Part shown: piece after piece, positions 1 through 64,000 of the stretch
Layout: every line of letters starts with the position of its first letter
How positions within the stretch are numbered: the stretch's first letter is position 1
Program-made: the position numbers and the translations under genes
Notes under the pieces: model-generated
The model's input: only the letters and a program-made list of their open reading frames with translations
Told to the model about the DNA's origin: nothing
The model's database searches: none
Assembly: GCA_054601695.1 (NCBI GenBank)
Contig: BAAHQB010000056.1
Coordinates: 434,001 to 498,000, forward strand
From: Amorphochlora amoebiformis
Lineage: Eukaryota > Cercozoa > Chlorarachniophyceae
Direction of reading: 5' to 3'
DNA length: 64,000 bases

Positions 1-103
1 ATGGGGATGGATAATGATAACCTAAAATATAATATATATATATATATATATCATTATATGTTAATATGTACGTACATATATACATTTACATAGGTATAGT
101 ACA

Positions 104-179
<76 letters not shown>

Positions 180-245
180 ATATATATATATATATATATA
201 TATATAATAAAATTTATATAAAAATATATAATAATATAACAAACT

Positions 246-305
<60 letters not shown>

Positions 306-322
306 GTATATGTGTATGTATA

Positions 323-395
<73 letters not shown>

Positions 396-498
396 TGTAC
401 ATATTCAAATATGTAAATATATATACATCTAGATTTATTCTATTTTAATAAATATACATTTACATATAAATATGTATATATGTATTCGTTTTATACAC
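1..498. repeat. TA-rich intron sequence
   Basis: Almost pure (TA)n with short interruptions. It is probably the intron after exon 3 of the minus-strand gene. I see no other feature. Confidence 0.7.
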
Positions 499-2045
<1,547 letters not shown>

Positions 2046-2530
2046 AACATGAAACGAGATAGACAAGAATAACAATTATATCACCTGTCTTCTCTCAGAT
2101 GCACCGGCCACAAAGCCCTGTCAGTAAGGGGTGTTTCAAACTCAGAGGTGATCAGTGCATTCCAAAGTACCAACGCCTAGATTTCTAGATTTCATAAACT
2201 AAGACTCTAAGATTATCGGGTACTTTAGAGGTTTAGAACACATTTTCGGGTAAAATACCTTATGAGGAGGGTTGGTTACGGAGAGTTTAAAGTTTATCGC
2301 TCAAGTTTTGTATTGTCACTCAGCTGTGTCACTATTGTTTGGTTGTGAGTTGGTATTGACTCCAGTTCATTTGGTCAGTTTTGAAAACAAATAAATTAAA
2401 AATATGGGAGAGTAGGTTGGTATACTCCCAGTCTTTGCTCTCTAGATATCAGGCATTAAAAAAAATATTATACATATATTATTCAATACACACACACACA
2501 TATATATATATATATATTATATATACATAC

Positions 2531-2604
<74 letters not shown>

Positions 2605-2924
2605 CGCGTTGATCTTTTTGTCTCAACGATCGCCTCGTGCCTCAATGAGTTTGGCATGTTGTCTAATAGTTACGGTTGGTGTTTCGGGCCCGGTTGGTGT
2701 TTTGTTACGTCGACACAGGACTCGATCAAACTCCTCTTGTCGACTTCAAAATGAAGCACTGAAGCAGACTTAAAGTCATCGATTTCGATCAGGAAGATCA
2801 GTCTGAAACGCCGTATATATGGAAGATATAGCCGACCAGTGGAACCAATTGGTGTTGGTTGAGCCTTACGAGGAAAAAATAAAGGCTCAGAAAAGCCAGA
2901 ACTGTCAACAATAAACGAACTCTC
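2046..2924. other. Spacer between divergent gene starts
   Basis: Non-repetitive sequence at 2046-2460 and 2600-2924 surrounds a (CA)/(TA) array at 2480-2600. The outward genes start at 2045 (minus) and 2925 (plus), so promoters are expected here. On the plus strand an open frame from ATG 2819 (MEDIADQWNQLVLVEP...) ends at TAA just before 2920; it could be an upstream ORF or a missed first exon. No regulatory motif stands out. Confidence 0.4.
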
Positions 2925-3531
2925 ATGAAAGGAGGCTTCGAATCTTGCCCAAAAGAGGCAGAACAAAGCGAAAGTCTCATTCTCGACATTTACGATCCCA
3001 TGGAGTTTCCATCGCCCTTCGCGCGGTTTTTGCTTCGAACACCGCGAAGTGCGCGTTGGCGCCGGCTGAACTTAGGTAAGATTACTCACGAAAAATTATA
3101 AAAATATTGGTGTTGAAATGGAGATATCCACATATCGTGATATCGGCAAAGATTACTGAGCGGATATCAAGATATTGATATGCAAGTATCGAAACTATAT
3201 ATATTAATCGGTTTCGGTTTGGCTGAGGTTCGGTGAAATTAGCGGGTCCGTTCACAAGGCCGACATCGCAATGTCCCCTACAGAGGAGAGCTTTCAATTC
3301 ACCATAACATTCAAAGGTATGTGGAAATTAGAAAACTTCGAGAAAATCTTCCGACTTGACCTTTCCGATATCACAAGATGGAATCATACAAATATCGCTC
3401 AGCTGATCAATGACAAGGGATGTTCAATTGTGGCTCTTTTACCTCCTTTTGTATTCCAAGTTGATATTCCTCAACCAAGAGGGTTGAAAGCATTGACGAT
3501 TTGACCGTTTATAGACTCTTAAAGATGTCAG
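2925..3531 (+). CDS. Unrecognised putative gene with frameshift
   Basis: Exon 1, 2925-3075, starts at ATG (MKGGFESCPKEAEQSESLIL and onward, 50 residues) and ends in a strong GTAAG donor in phase 1. Exon 2 starts at 3284 after CCTACAG in matching phase and reads EESFQFTITFKGMWK, then IFRLDLSDITRWNHTNIA, then GCSIVALLPPFVFQVDIPQP. It then runs into a stop at 3502-3504. From 3480 the +1 frame gives VESIDDLTVYRLLKMS up to a GTATGT donor at 3532, so one base seems missing in the GGG run near 3481. A possible third exon follows CAACAG at 3598. The family is not recognised. Pseudogene, sequencing error or a missed splice are all possible. Confidence 0.45.
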
Positions 3532-30880
<27,349 letters not shown>

Positions 30881-32389
30881 CAAGCCATTAATCGCGGGCA
30901 AATGACTGCTAGCTTTCGTAGACTTTTCCTTAACCGTCTGTTTGCCAGCGTTCGAACTCGAAATTCGAATATTAGCTTTAACTACGCCAACAAGCTCGGT
31001 ACGTTTAGACAGTCTTGCTGCGGGTTATACCGTGCTTACGCATGATGCATATGCATATGATCTATCTAAGATGTATAAATCCGGAATTATGATTCAGCTG
31101 CAGCGATATGTACACATAAGAGTGTATACTGGACAACTTGTCTATACATATGTACATACTCATATTTTTACAATATCACACACATATACACATATAGTAT
31201 ATATATACATATACATATACATATATATATATATATATATATACTCGAGATCTAATCTAGACATATCTAGTATCTAGTATAGTACAGCTAGATATAGTCA
31301 ATTTTCGTTAATCTACTAAATTAATATTACAACCAACCGGTGTGGTCTTGATGGTAAGTCCGGCACAATTGCCGAGTGCCGAAAATTCCCAGGTTAGCTA
31401 CATAAGCTAGCTTGAGAAATCTTGTACGTGGAAGTGAAAGAGCTAGCTATAGACTAGATAGATGTCTAGATGTATTAATTTGTACGTATACTAGGTATAA
31501 CTACTAGACTAGTATAAGTACACGCGTCCCCTAGTCCCGCGTCTAGATACATACATATTTAGATATCATGTACAATCACGATCCGCTAGATCCAGAGTTC
31601 ATATGATATGTACGTATGTACCGTAGACGTATAACACTAGTGAGTCAAGTAGTGACATGGTTAGCAACATGGTGTACCGTACGTATCGACTAAGATAGAG
31701 TTCAATGATACCATGATCTGGATGATACGTACGTATCTATAGCTAGTGTGCGTGCTGTTTACGTTTTACTTGTTAACGACTCGTACGTATACGTACCATA
31801 ATGTTGTACGTACTAGACGTACGTACTGGATCAATCTAGTCAATGAGCATGTACTAGATGTATGTCATACGGTTAACTTAGTATCAGATATATATTTCTG
31901 TTTACTTACGCAAGCCCCTCGCGTTTATTCTCGTGCGCATATACCAGGTATAGTCTAGATAGTAGATATATATATCTAGTACATATAAAAATCACTGAGC
32001 GTATCACATTAATATTATGCTGTAGATTACTAGATTAATCATCAACAGTCGCACTACTCATTAGTATGATACTCTAGTCTAGATACTAGTACTAGTACTT
32101 GTAACTGACTCTAGATAAATTCTTCTAGTCTATACTGTATAGCCCTATTAATTTACTAGGTTTAGTACCAATTGTAAGTACAGCCTAGCAGCTACTCTCT
32201 CTATAGACTCTCTAGACACAGCGGGTGAAACTGTTAACGTTGCACGGGGTGTTGAACCACTAGTTTTCATGTCTTATATATCTACATAAAGAAAGTTAGG
32301 TGCCACTCGCCCACGAACAAACTTTACTAGATTTAGTGGATGCATCCTGCCAACGCCACGCCGACTTGGGCGTCCAGACGTCGCACAGG
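30881..32389. other. CTAG/GTAC-rich convergent spacer
   Basis: This spacer between the ends of the WDR93-like gene (plus) and Rpt2 (minus) has only one short TA array (31215-31240). From about 31240 it is packed with CTAG, GTAC, TACGTA and ACTAGT. Small open frames (for example 31746-31958) show no family resemblance. Both 3' untranslated regions must lie here. I see no repeat unit and no RNA gene. Confidence 0.75.
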
Positions 32390-32960
32390 CTACAAGTACA
32401 TTCCTTGGGGGATATTGCCTTGCTTCTTATACAGCGCTGTCTCTTTAGCCTTTTGGAAGTCTTTCTGCGTTACTTTCATTCTCCGTTCTCGTAACGCTAA
32501 TAATCCCGCTTCTGTACATATAGCCTGAACGAGTGTGGTCAGAACAACACATAAACCAGATAGATTCAATGAAGGCACCTTAACGTCGGCCCCTGAAAGG
32601 TCGTCCTTCGTCATAATGAACTCCTCTAAATTCACGTCGTCTGCAAGCGTCATTCTACTGGTGTGAATCTGGAAGATACGGCGCTTGGTCTTGACGTCTG
32701 GGACAGGAAATTCGATCTTACGATCAATTCGGCCAGGTCGCAAAAGAGCTGGGTCTAGACTTTCGATCATGTTTGTTGCCATAATAACCTTTGCACATAC
32801 ATTCGTCAGAATTCGGATCTTGCAAGTAATAAAGATGATTACTTTCACTTCGCCACGTGAATCGAAACCGTCAAGTTGGTTCAAGAGTTCGAGCATAGTA
32901 CGCTGGATCTCGCGCTCTCCTCCAGAGTTTGAGTTGTACCTGAATTTATGTGCTTCTATG

Positions 32961-33000
<40 letters not shown>

Positions 33001-33015
33001 ATATAATATAATATT

Positions 33016-33047
<32 letters not shown>

Positions 33048-33093
33048 ATATAATATATATAAAAAAATATATACATTTATATACATGTATATT

Positions 33094-33127
<34 letters not shown>

Positions 33128-33172
33128 AATACATACGTATATATATATATATATACATATTATATTTAATAC

Positions 33173-33239
<67 letters not shown>

Positions 33240-33241
33240 CA

Positions 33242-33319
<78 letters not shown>

Positions 33320-33327
33320 ATATATAT

Positions 33328-33380
<53 letters not shown>

Positions 33381-33391
33381 ATACATACATA

Positions 33392-33442
<51 letters not shown>

Positions 33443-33630
33443 TAATAATAATAATAATAATAAATAATAATAATAATTACATGTACTAGCATGTACTAGC
33501 CATGTACGGGATTTTTAAATTGCTGTGAAAAACGGAACATGGAGGTGACTTAATCCTGCTTTGTCATCTAGTAAATGCACAATACTAATTCTAGAATTAC
33601 CTAGTATAGTAACTAGAGTAATGCAGATAA

Positions 33631-33665
<35 letters not shown>

Positions 33666-33779
33666 ACATGTATGTGTATATATATATGTATGTATGTATA
33701 TATATATATATATGTATGTATGTATATACATATGTATTATGTATGTATATATACATGTATATATGTATATATATAAGAC

Positions 33780-33833
<54 letters not shown>

Positions 33834-35110
33834 TATATATATAGTACACATTTGCACAGCATATTCTAACCTTTTGGTGCCGACAGCGTCAATCTCGTCG
33901 ATGAAAACAATCGATGGGGCGTTCTCATCTGCAGCCCGGAAGAGCTCCCGTACTAACTTAGGACCGTCTCCCAGGTATTTCTGAATCAGCTCAGAACCTA
34001 CAACCCGCAGGAACGTGGCTGACGTCTCGTTGGCGACAGCCTTTGCCAGTAAGGTCTTACCAGTGCCTGGGGGCCCAAAGAAAATGACTCCTTTCGGGGG
34101 CTTAATCCCAATATCTTCGTACAACTCAGGGTGGGTCATGGGCAGCTCAACTGCTTCCTATTAGATAAGACTTGTCAGGACGGACAGGTAATTGTAACGA
34201 GAAGTGTGAATCACTTTGACTTCCTGTATCTGCTTTTCTAGTCCGCCTACGTCCGCGTAAGACTCAAGTGGGGCCTTATCCACTTTCATAACGTTGACCA
34301 TGGGATCCGTGTCGTCGTTCAAGATACCCACGACACTGAGAACCTGTGGAATATCACAGTGAGTTTTAGCAAAGAGATACCGGTTATCTTACCTTATTGT
34401 GCAGGAGGACAGTGCATCCAGGCTCGATTTGCTCCTTATCAACAAAGGAGGTAATACCCACGTAGTATTCAGGGCCTGAGATTCATGGAACTTAGCTGTG
34501 AGCTGTTGACAATTCTGACTCTTGCTCACCCATCGCAGAGGAGACGATCGCGTGATTATCGTCGATTATTTCCTCCAGGGTTCCTACCCCCATTGGAGTG
34601 CCTCGAAGCTCCTCGACCTTATTCTTTTCTTCCTGAATCACCATATCCAATAAGGAAGATATTTCAATGCCCACTTTGTGAATTTCACCTGCTCTTTCTC
34701 CTCACGCGGCTTCAACGCCTCTTGATTCGAAAGAAACACTTCCTCAAGAAGCAAATAGTCTTTAATGCGCTCGAGCCTCAAAAGTCTCAGCTTGCACTTA
34801 GACAGCGGCTTCACTGGAATGAAGGACAGTTCATGTTAGGACTCAACCACCTACCAACGATCAAAACATACCTATAGGAAGCTTGAATGCTTGTTGGGGT
34901 CCCTTTTTCTTCCTATTTTTCTTCCCTACTCGGGTGGGTTTCGGCGGCTGCCACTTCTTTTCCTAGAAATCACAGCTATCAGGGAAGATCGTTCGACCCA
35001 ATCTTCGACTATAGATCTCCCGGGCCCCGAAAAAATGTGCTCACCCCCTTTTTTTCATCCGGTTTCTTCCCTCGTTGGTTGGGATTTCCTCCAGGCTGAG
35101 CGTTACCCAT
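32390..35110 (-). CDS. PSMC1: 26S proteasome regulatory ATPase subunit Rpt2
   Basis: Complete in ten exons: 35110-35045, 34962-34872, 34813-34689, 34632-34530, 34475-34393, 34343-34215, 34157-33871, 32939-32843, 32788-32579 and 32524-32390. All borders are GT-AG and in phase, giving 441 residues (human Rpt2 has 440). Rpt2 is one of six AAA+ ATPases of the 19S base that unfold substrates and open the 20S gate. Features: MG start for N-myristoylation, LERIKDYLL coiled-coil segment, Walker A GPPGTGKT (227-234), Walker B IVFIDEID (282-289), the [20 protein letters not shown] segment, [14 protein letters not shown], and a C-terminal MYL matching the HbYX gate-opening motif. Introns are 49-82 bases except one of 931. 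The stop is TAG. The start is set by the myristoylation motif and the divergent neighbour. Confidence 0.98.
32525..32578 (-). other. 54-base open intron in Rpt2
   Basis: GTGCCT to TTCAG, 54 bases, no in-frame stop. Unspliced it would add 18 residues between GADVK and AICTEAG, where Rpt2 proteins have none. Confidence 0.9.
32789..32842 (-). other. 54-base open intron in Rpt2
   Basis: GTAATC to CAAAG, 54 bases, no in-frame stop. Removing it restores GEVK joined to VIMATN, as in the family. It ends in AAAG rather than a pyrimidine-AG. Confidence 0.9.
32940..33870 (-). repeat. Only large intron of Rpt2 (TA arrays)
   Basis: This 931-base intron splits the Arg codon of GTKRY. It holds TA arrays at 32960-33410 and 33630-33840, an (AAT)n run at 33410-33478, and a non-repetitive patch at 33480-33630 with ATGTACTAGC twice. 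Confidence 0.92.
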
Positions 35111-35309
35111 GGGTTATCTGTCCAAGGGCCTTGCGCCAAAGCTTTCTTGCCAGGTTGCGGCCTGGCCGACAAGATAATTAATATATTTTAATAATAAATT
35201 TAATATTCTAATTCAATATGTTGGATATCAATTTGAATCGAGTGCTGAATATATCGGCTTTTGGCCTTGGCGGGAAATGCCAATGTCTTCGAACGGTTGA
35301 TCTAGGGCG
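35111..35309. promoter_or_regulatory. Shared divergent promoter of Rpt2 and SANBR-like genes
   Basis: 199 bases separate the two start codons. The half next to Rpt2 has GC-rich patches (GGTTGCGGCCTGGCC); the middle is AT-rich with TTAATATATTTTAATAATAA; the SANBR side has TTGGCGGGAAATGCC, an E2F-like TTGGCGGGAA. The promoter call rests on position; the motif role is a guess. Confidence 0.6.
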
Positions 35310-55776
<20,467 letters not shown>

Positions 55777-56732
55777 TTAGAGCCAATCCTCCTCCTCCTC
55801 TTCATCCTTCGGCATGCAGCAGAGGACATAAACTGAGGCCAAGAAAGCTACAACCTGGCAATTTTTTTTACTTAGATAGATCCGCACATATTCTACTGTG
55901 GTATTTTGATACCTGGAGGGAGGCGAAAACGAAGATGGCAATGGCCGCAGGGGTAAAAAATCGAGCGAAATAGTCTGTTTAAGGAAGATAATCTTAGACC
56001 TGAAACAATACTTAATGGATTAGAAAGATACCCAGAGTAGCATTCTTGCAAGTGGAGGGCCTACTAATAGAGCATGGCGTGTCATAGCCAGCTGCGCGAG
56101 AGTCATAAATGTTATCCCATCCACAGCACTCGAAAAAGTCTTGATATTGAACTCGCTTCTCTCTTGCAACTGTCATTTACTTGTGTTAGACTCTATCAAT
56201 CTTTGTGGTGATAATTAGCTACCTATCCCTTCCGCAAACCATTGGTTTTCCACCACATCATCGAGGACTTCTGCAGAATGGTACTCAAAAAGGTAGACGC
56301 TCAAGGTAATCTGCACAGTAAGGAGTACGAACAGGGAGAACATGTACGCCGTCTGGACTGTTCTGGCAATAGCCAAAATTTTCTCCTGATCTTCACTGAG
56401 GTTAGACTCCATAGAAAGCATAATCTTGGGAGAGCTCCAAGCTCCAGCAATTGCGAGAACCATAAGGGTAACCCCAACAAAGATGACACCATAAGCTGTA
56501 TCTTTGAGGGGCAGTTCTTGGAGCAATTCCACTTCCTGCTCAAGGTCCTGGGCCTTGATCACTAGGACAATCCCAGCAACCATAATCCCCAAGCCGACGA
56601 ACTATTGGCAAATATATTTACAAGTAAGTCGAGAAAACAGAATTTCGATGCATTAACTTCAACCGTAAAGATGACGTTCACCAAAACGAGTAATTTGGTG
56701 AAGAAGAAAGCTGTAAACTCCTTTCTATTCAT
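55777..56732 (-). CDS. Tetraspanin family membrane protein
   Basis: Complete in five exons: 56732-56664, 56601-56223, 56160-56032, 55974-55913 and 55854-55777, all in phase, 238 residues, stop TAA. Introns are 57-62 bases. Layout: short N-terminus MNRKEFTAFFFTKLL, TM1 (about 12-38), small loop, TM2 (59-78), TM3 (about 101-125), large extracellular loop with the diagnostic ECCGWDN (Cys-Cys-Gly at 161-163) plus two more cysteines near 179 and 187, TM4 (about 195-222, FFTPAAIAIFVFASLQVVAF), and an acidic tail CCMPKDEEEEEDWL. Tetraspanins organise partner proteins in membrane microdomains; juxtamembrane cysteines are commonly palmitoylated. The loop and CCG make the family call firm; the subfamily is not resolvable. 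The T3 acceptor (GCAAGAG) was chosen by phase. Confidence 0.94.
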
Positions 56733-57248
56733 CTTCCAAGCCTGTATTCGATACTAGAAAGTGTCAAGTCTGTCCCCTTTGAGCTTGTCGTAGACTTAAA
56801 GTTACTTGGGGAAGTTTGGTGAGCAGTTACGGGACGAAATTTATTTTCGGAGCTTCAGAGTCACTCAACGTGACATTAGCTACATTGTGCCAGGTCACGA
56901 AGTCAACACGTGTCCGCATTTTATGGAGACCAGGTCCAAAAACTGCGCAACAAACCTACTTAAATGGACCCTGTGCAATCCTTGCACGCCTAAATTTTGC
57001 AGTATTATCTGCAATAGACCCTTTTGACCCAAAATCTATCTGGTTATATCTCTCTGTCCGGAAGAGTACTTCAAAACGAGACTAATGAGCTGTCTTCTGG
57101 GAAGTGCTGTCAAGATATCGGCGTTCATTAGCCTCACTCACGTGATTCAGCCAGTCAATATTTCATCATCCAAACGAAATTCACCACCCTTGAAACATAC
57201 ACCCACCTCGTGATACCTATCAATCTGAAAAAGCACTTTGAATGCTAG
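56733..57248. other. Spacer or 5' region between tetraspanin and TIP41 genes
   Basis: Non-repetitive sequence with partly open overlapping plus-strand frames (56806-57027 and 56816-57085). The first coding exon of the TIP41 gene should lie here because the exon at 57249 has no in-frame ATG. I could not fix its borders. Confidence 0.45.
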
Positions 57249-62840
<5,592 letters not shown>

Positions 62841-63441
62841 GTAACTAAGCCTCTGTTAACACTGCTAGAGGCTTAGCTTAGATCTCGCCCTCTCTCTCTT
62901 TTCCTCTCTCTCTCTCTCTCTTTTCCTCTCTCTCTCTCCCTTTTCCTCTCTCTCTCTCTCTCTTTTCCTCTCTCTCTCTCTCTCTCTTTTACTCTCTCTC
63001 TCTCTCTCTTCCTCTCTCTCTCTCTCCCTTTTCCTCTCTCTCTCTCTCTTTTCCTCTCTCTCTCTCTCCCTTTTCCCCTCTCTCTCTCTCTCTCTTTTCC
63101 TCTCTCTCTCTCTCTCTTCCTTTTCCACTCTCTCTCTCTCTCGCGCGCTCTATCTGTCACTCTCTTTCACCTTCACAATCTCTCTCTCTATTTCCTCCCT
63201 CAAAAGATGGCGATTGAGCTTAGGGTTAACGGTAGAGTGTTGGATTAGACCTCTTTCTCTACCCTACAGGATTGGATTATTCAGCATGTCTTAGTCCTAG
63301 GACCATTGACTCCTCTCCGGTAGAGGGTTGGATTAGACCTCTTTCTTTCTCTCTCTCTCTCTCTATCTATCTATTCGTCTCTCTATTCTCTCTCTAGGAG
63401 GGTAGATTGAACGCTAGAGGGTTAGTTTAGATGATTCCTTC

Positions 63442-63500
<59 letters not shown>

Positions 63501-63583
63501 CTCCTGCCTCTATCCCGCTCTCTCTTCTCTCTCTCTCTAAATGGTAATTGGGCTTAGGGTTACCGGTGGAGGGTCGGTTTAGA

Positions 63584-63618
<35 letters not shown>

Positions 63619-63655
63619 TCTCTCTCCCTCTCTCCCTCTCTCTCTTCTCTCTCTC

Positions 63656-63697
<42 letters not shown>

Positions 63698-63763
63698 CTC
63701 TCTCGCCTCTCTCTCTCTCGCCTCTCTCTCTCGCCTCTCTCTCCCTCTCTCTCTTCTCTCTCT

Positions 63764-63804
<41 letters not shown>

Positions 63805-63874
63805 CTCTCTCGCCTCTCTCTCTCTCTCTCTTTCTCTCTCTTCTCTCTCTCCTCTCTCTCTCTCTCTTCTCTCT

Positions 63875-63912
<38 letters not shown>

Positions 63913-64000
63913 ATAAAACACACCCTCTCCTCTTTATTATTATGGTTAGGGTGAAGGCTAGGGCTAGGGTTAGAGCAATGGTTACCTTAGGTCTCTCTCT
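62841..64000 (+). repeat. CT tracts with copies of a GATGGTAACTxxGC motif
   Basis: After the TIP41 exon end, CT-rich tracts (62885-63160, 63325-63395, 63430-63910) alternate with related spacers: GATGGTAACTAAGCCTCTGT at 62838, GATGGCGATTGAGCTTAGGG at 63207 and AATGGTAATTGGGCTTAGGG at 63539. A short TTAGGG run is at 63943-63972. This is probably TIP41 intron; no further exon was recognised. Confidence 0.8.

Noticed and set aside
2670-2989. Two overlapping minus-strand frames
   Set aside because: They lie antisense to the plus-strand exon at 2925-3075 and its leader, and show no splice sites or family resemblance.
32390-33076. Single 228-residue Rpt2 frame as annotated by open reading frame
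   Set aside because: It includes two 54-base introns and a TA-array leader; the true exons are shorter and the gene has ten.
56806-57085. Two overlapping frames upstream of TIP41 as a separate gene
   Set aside because: Neither frame resembles a family or has clear splice borders. They may include the missing first TIP41 exon, but I cannot define it.
63427-63921. 164-residue RERERE-type frame and its SLSLS counterpart
   Set aside because: It is a (CT)n/(GA)n tract readable in several frames on both strands, with no start context or splice support.

Overview
This is nuclear DNA from a eukaryote, probably a flagellated single-celled one. The genes have GT-AG introns. The four stop codons I could place are TAA, TAG, TAA and TGA, so the code is standard. 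Interstitial telomere-like arrays are of the TTAGGG type. I cannot assign a lineage. Most of the window is not coding: long (TA)n arrays and, less often, (CA)n, (CT)n/(GA)n and TTAGGG/CCCTAA arrays fill the introns. Most long open reading frames here are IYIYIY- or SLSLSL-type translations of these arrays, not genes.

I rebuilt the genes by hand from splice sites, reading-frame phase and remembered protein families. From left to right: (1) 499-2045 minus, the 5' end of an unrecognised gene that runs off the left edge; (2) 2925-3531 plus, a weak unrecognised gene with an apparent one-base frameshift; (3) 4405-30880 plus, about 43 small exons encoding roughly 950 residues, best matched to the ciliary WD-repeat protein WDR93; (4) 32390-35110 minus, a complete 26S proteasome ATPase Rpt2/PSMC1 in ten exons, 441 residues; (5) 35310-54465 plus, a homologue of SANBR/KIAA1841 (SANT domain, BTB domain, cysteine-rich core) in about 27 exons; (6) 55777-56732 minus, a complete 238-residue tetraspanin in five exons; (7) 57249 to beyond 62840 plus, a TIP41/TIPRL phosphatase regulator cut by the right edge.

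Two gene styles alternate. Rpt2 and the tetraspanin are compact, with introns of 49-82 bases (Rpt2 has one large array-filled intron). The WDR93-like, SANBR-like and TIP41 genes are blown up by array-filled introns of hundreds of bases to about 2 kb. Rpt2 and SANBR are divergent and share a 199-base promoter interval. WDR93/Rpt2 and SANBR/tetraspanin are convergent, and both convergent spacers are unusual tracts dense in CTAG and GTAC palindromes with few TA arrays.

The most unusual signal is a recurring pattern: short pieces of exon edge, usually with the adjoining splice donor or acceptor, are copied once to several times into the neighbouring intron, each copy separated by a (TA)n array. 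I count about 18 such loci in three genes. A second pattern is that telomere-like CCCTAA arrays sit directly upstream of exons and supply branch-point-like CTAAC and the acceptor AG. No rRNA, tRNA, CRISPR array or intact transposase gene was found; two intronic segments starting TGTTAAC may be remnants of mobile elements.
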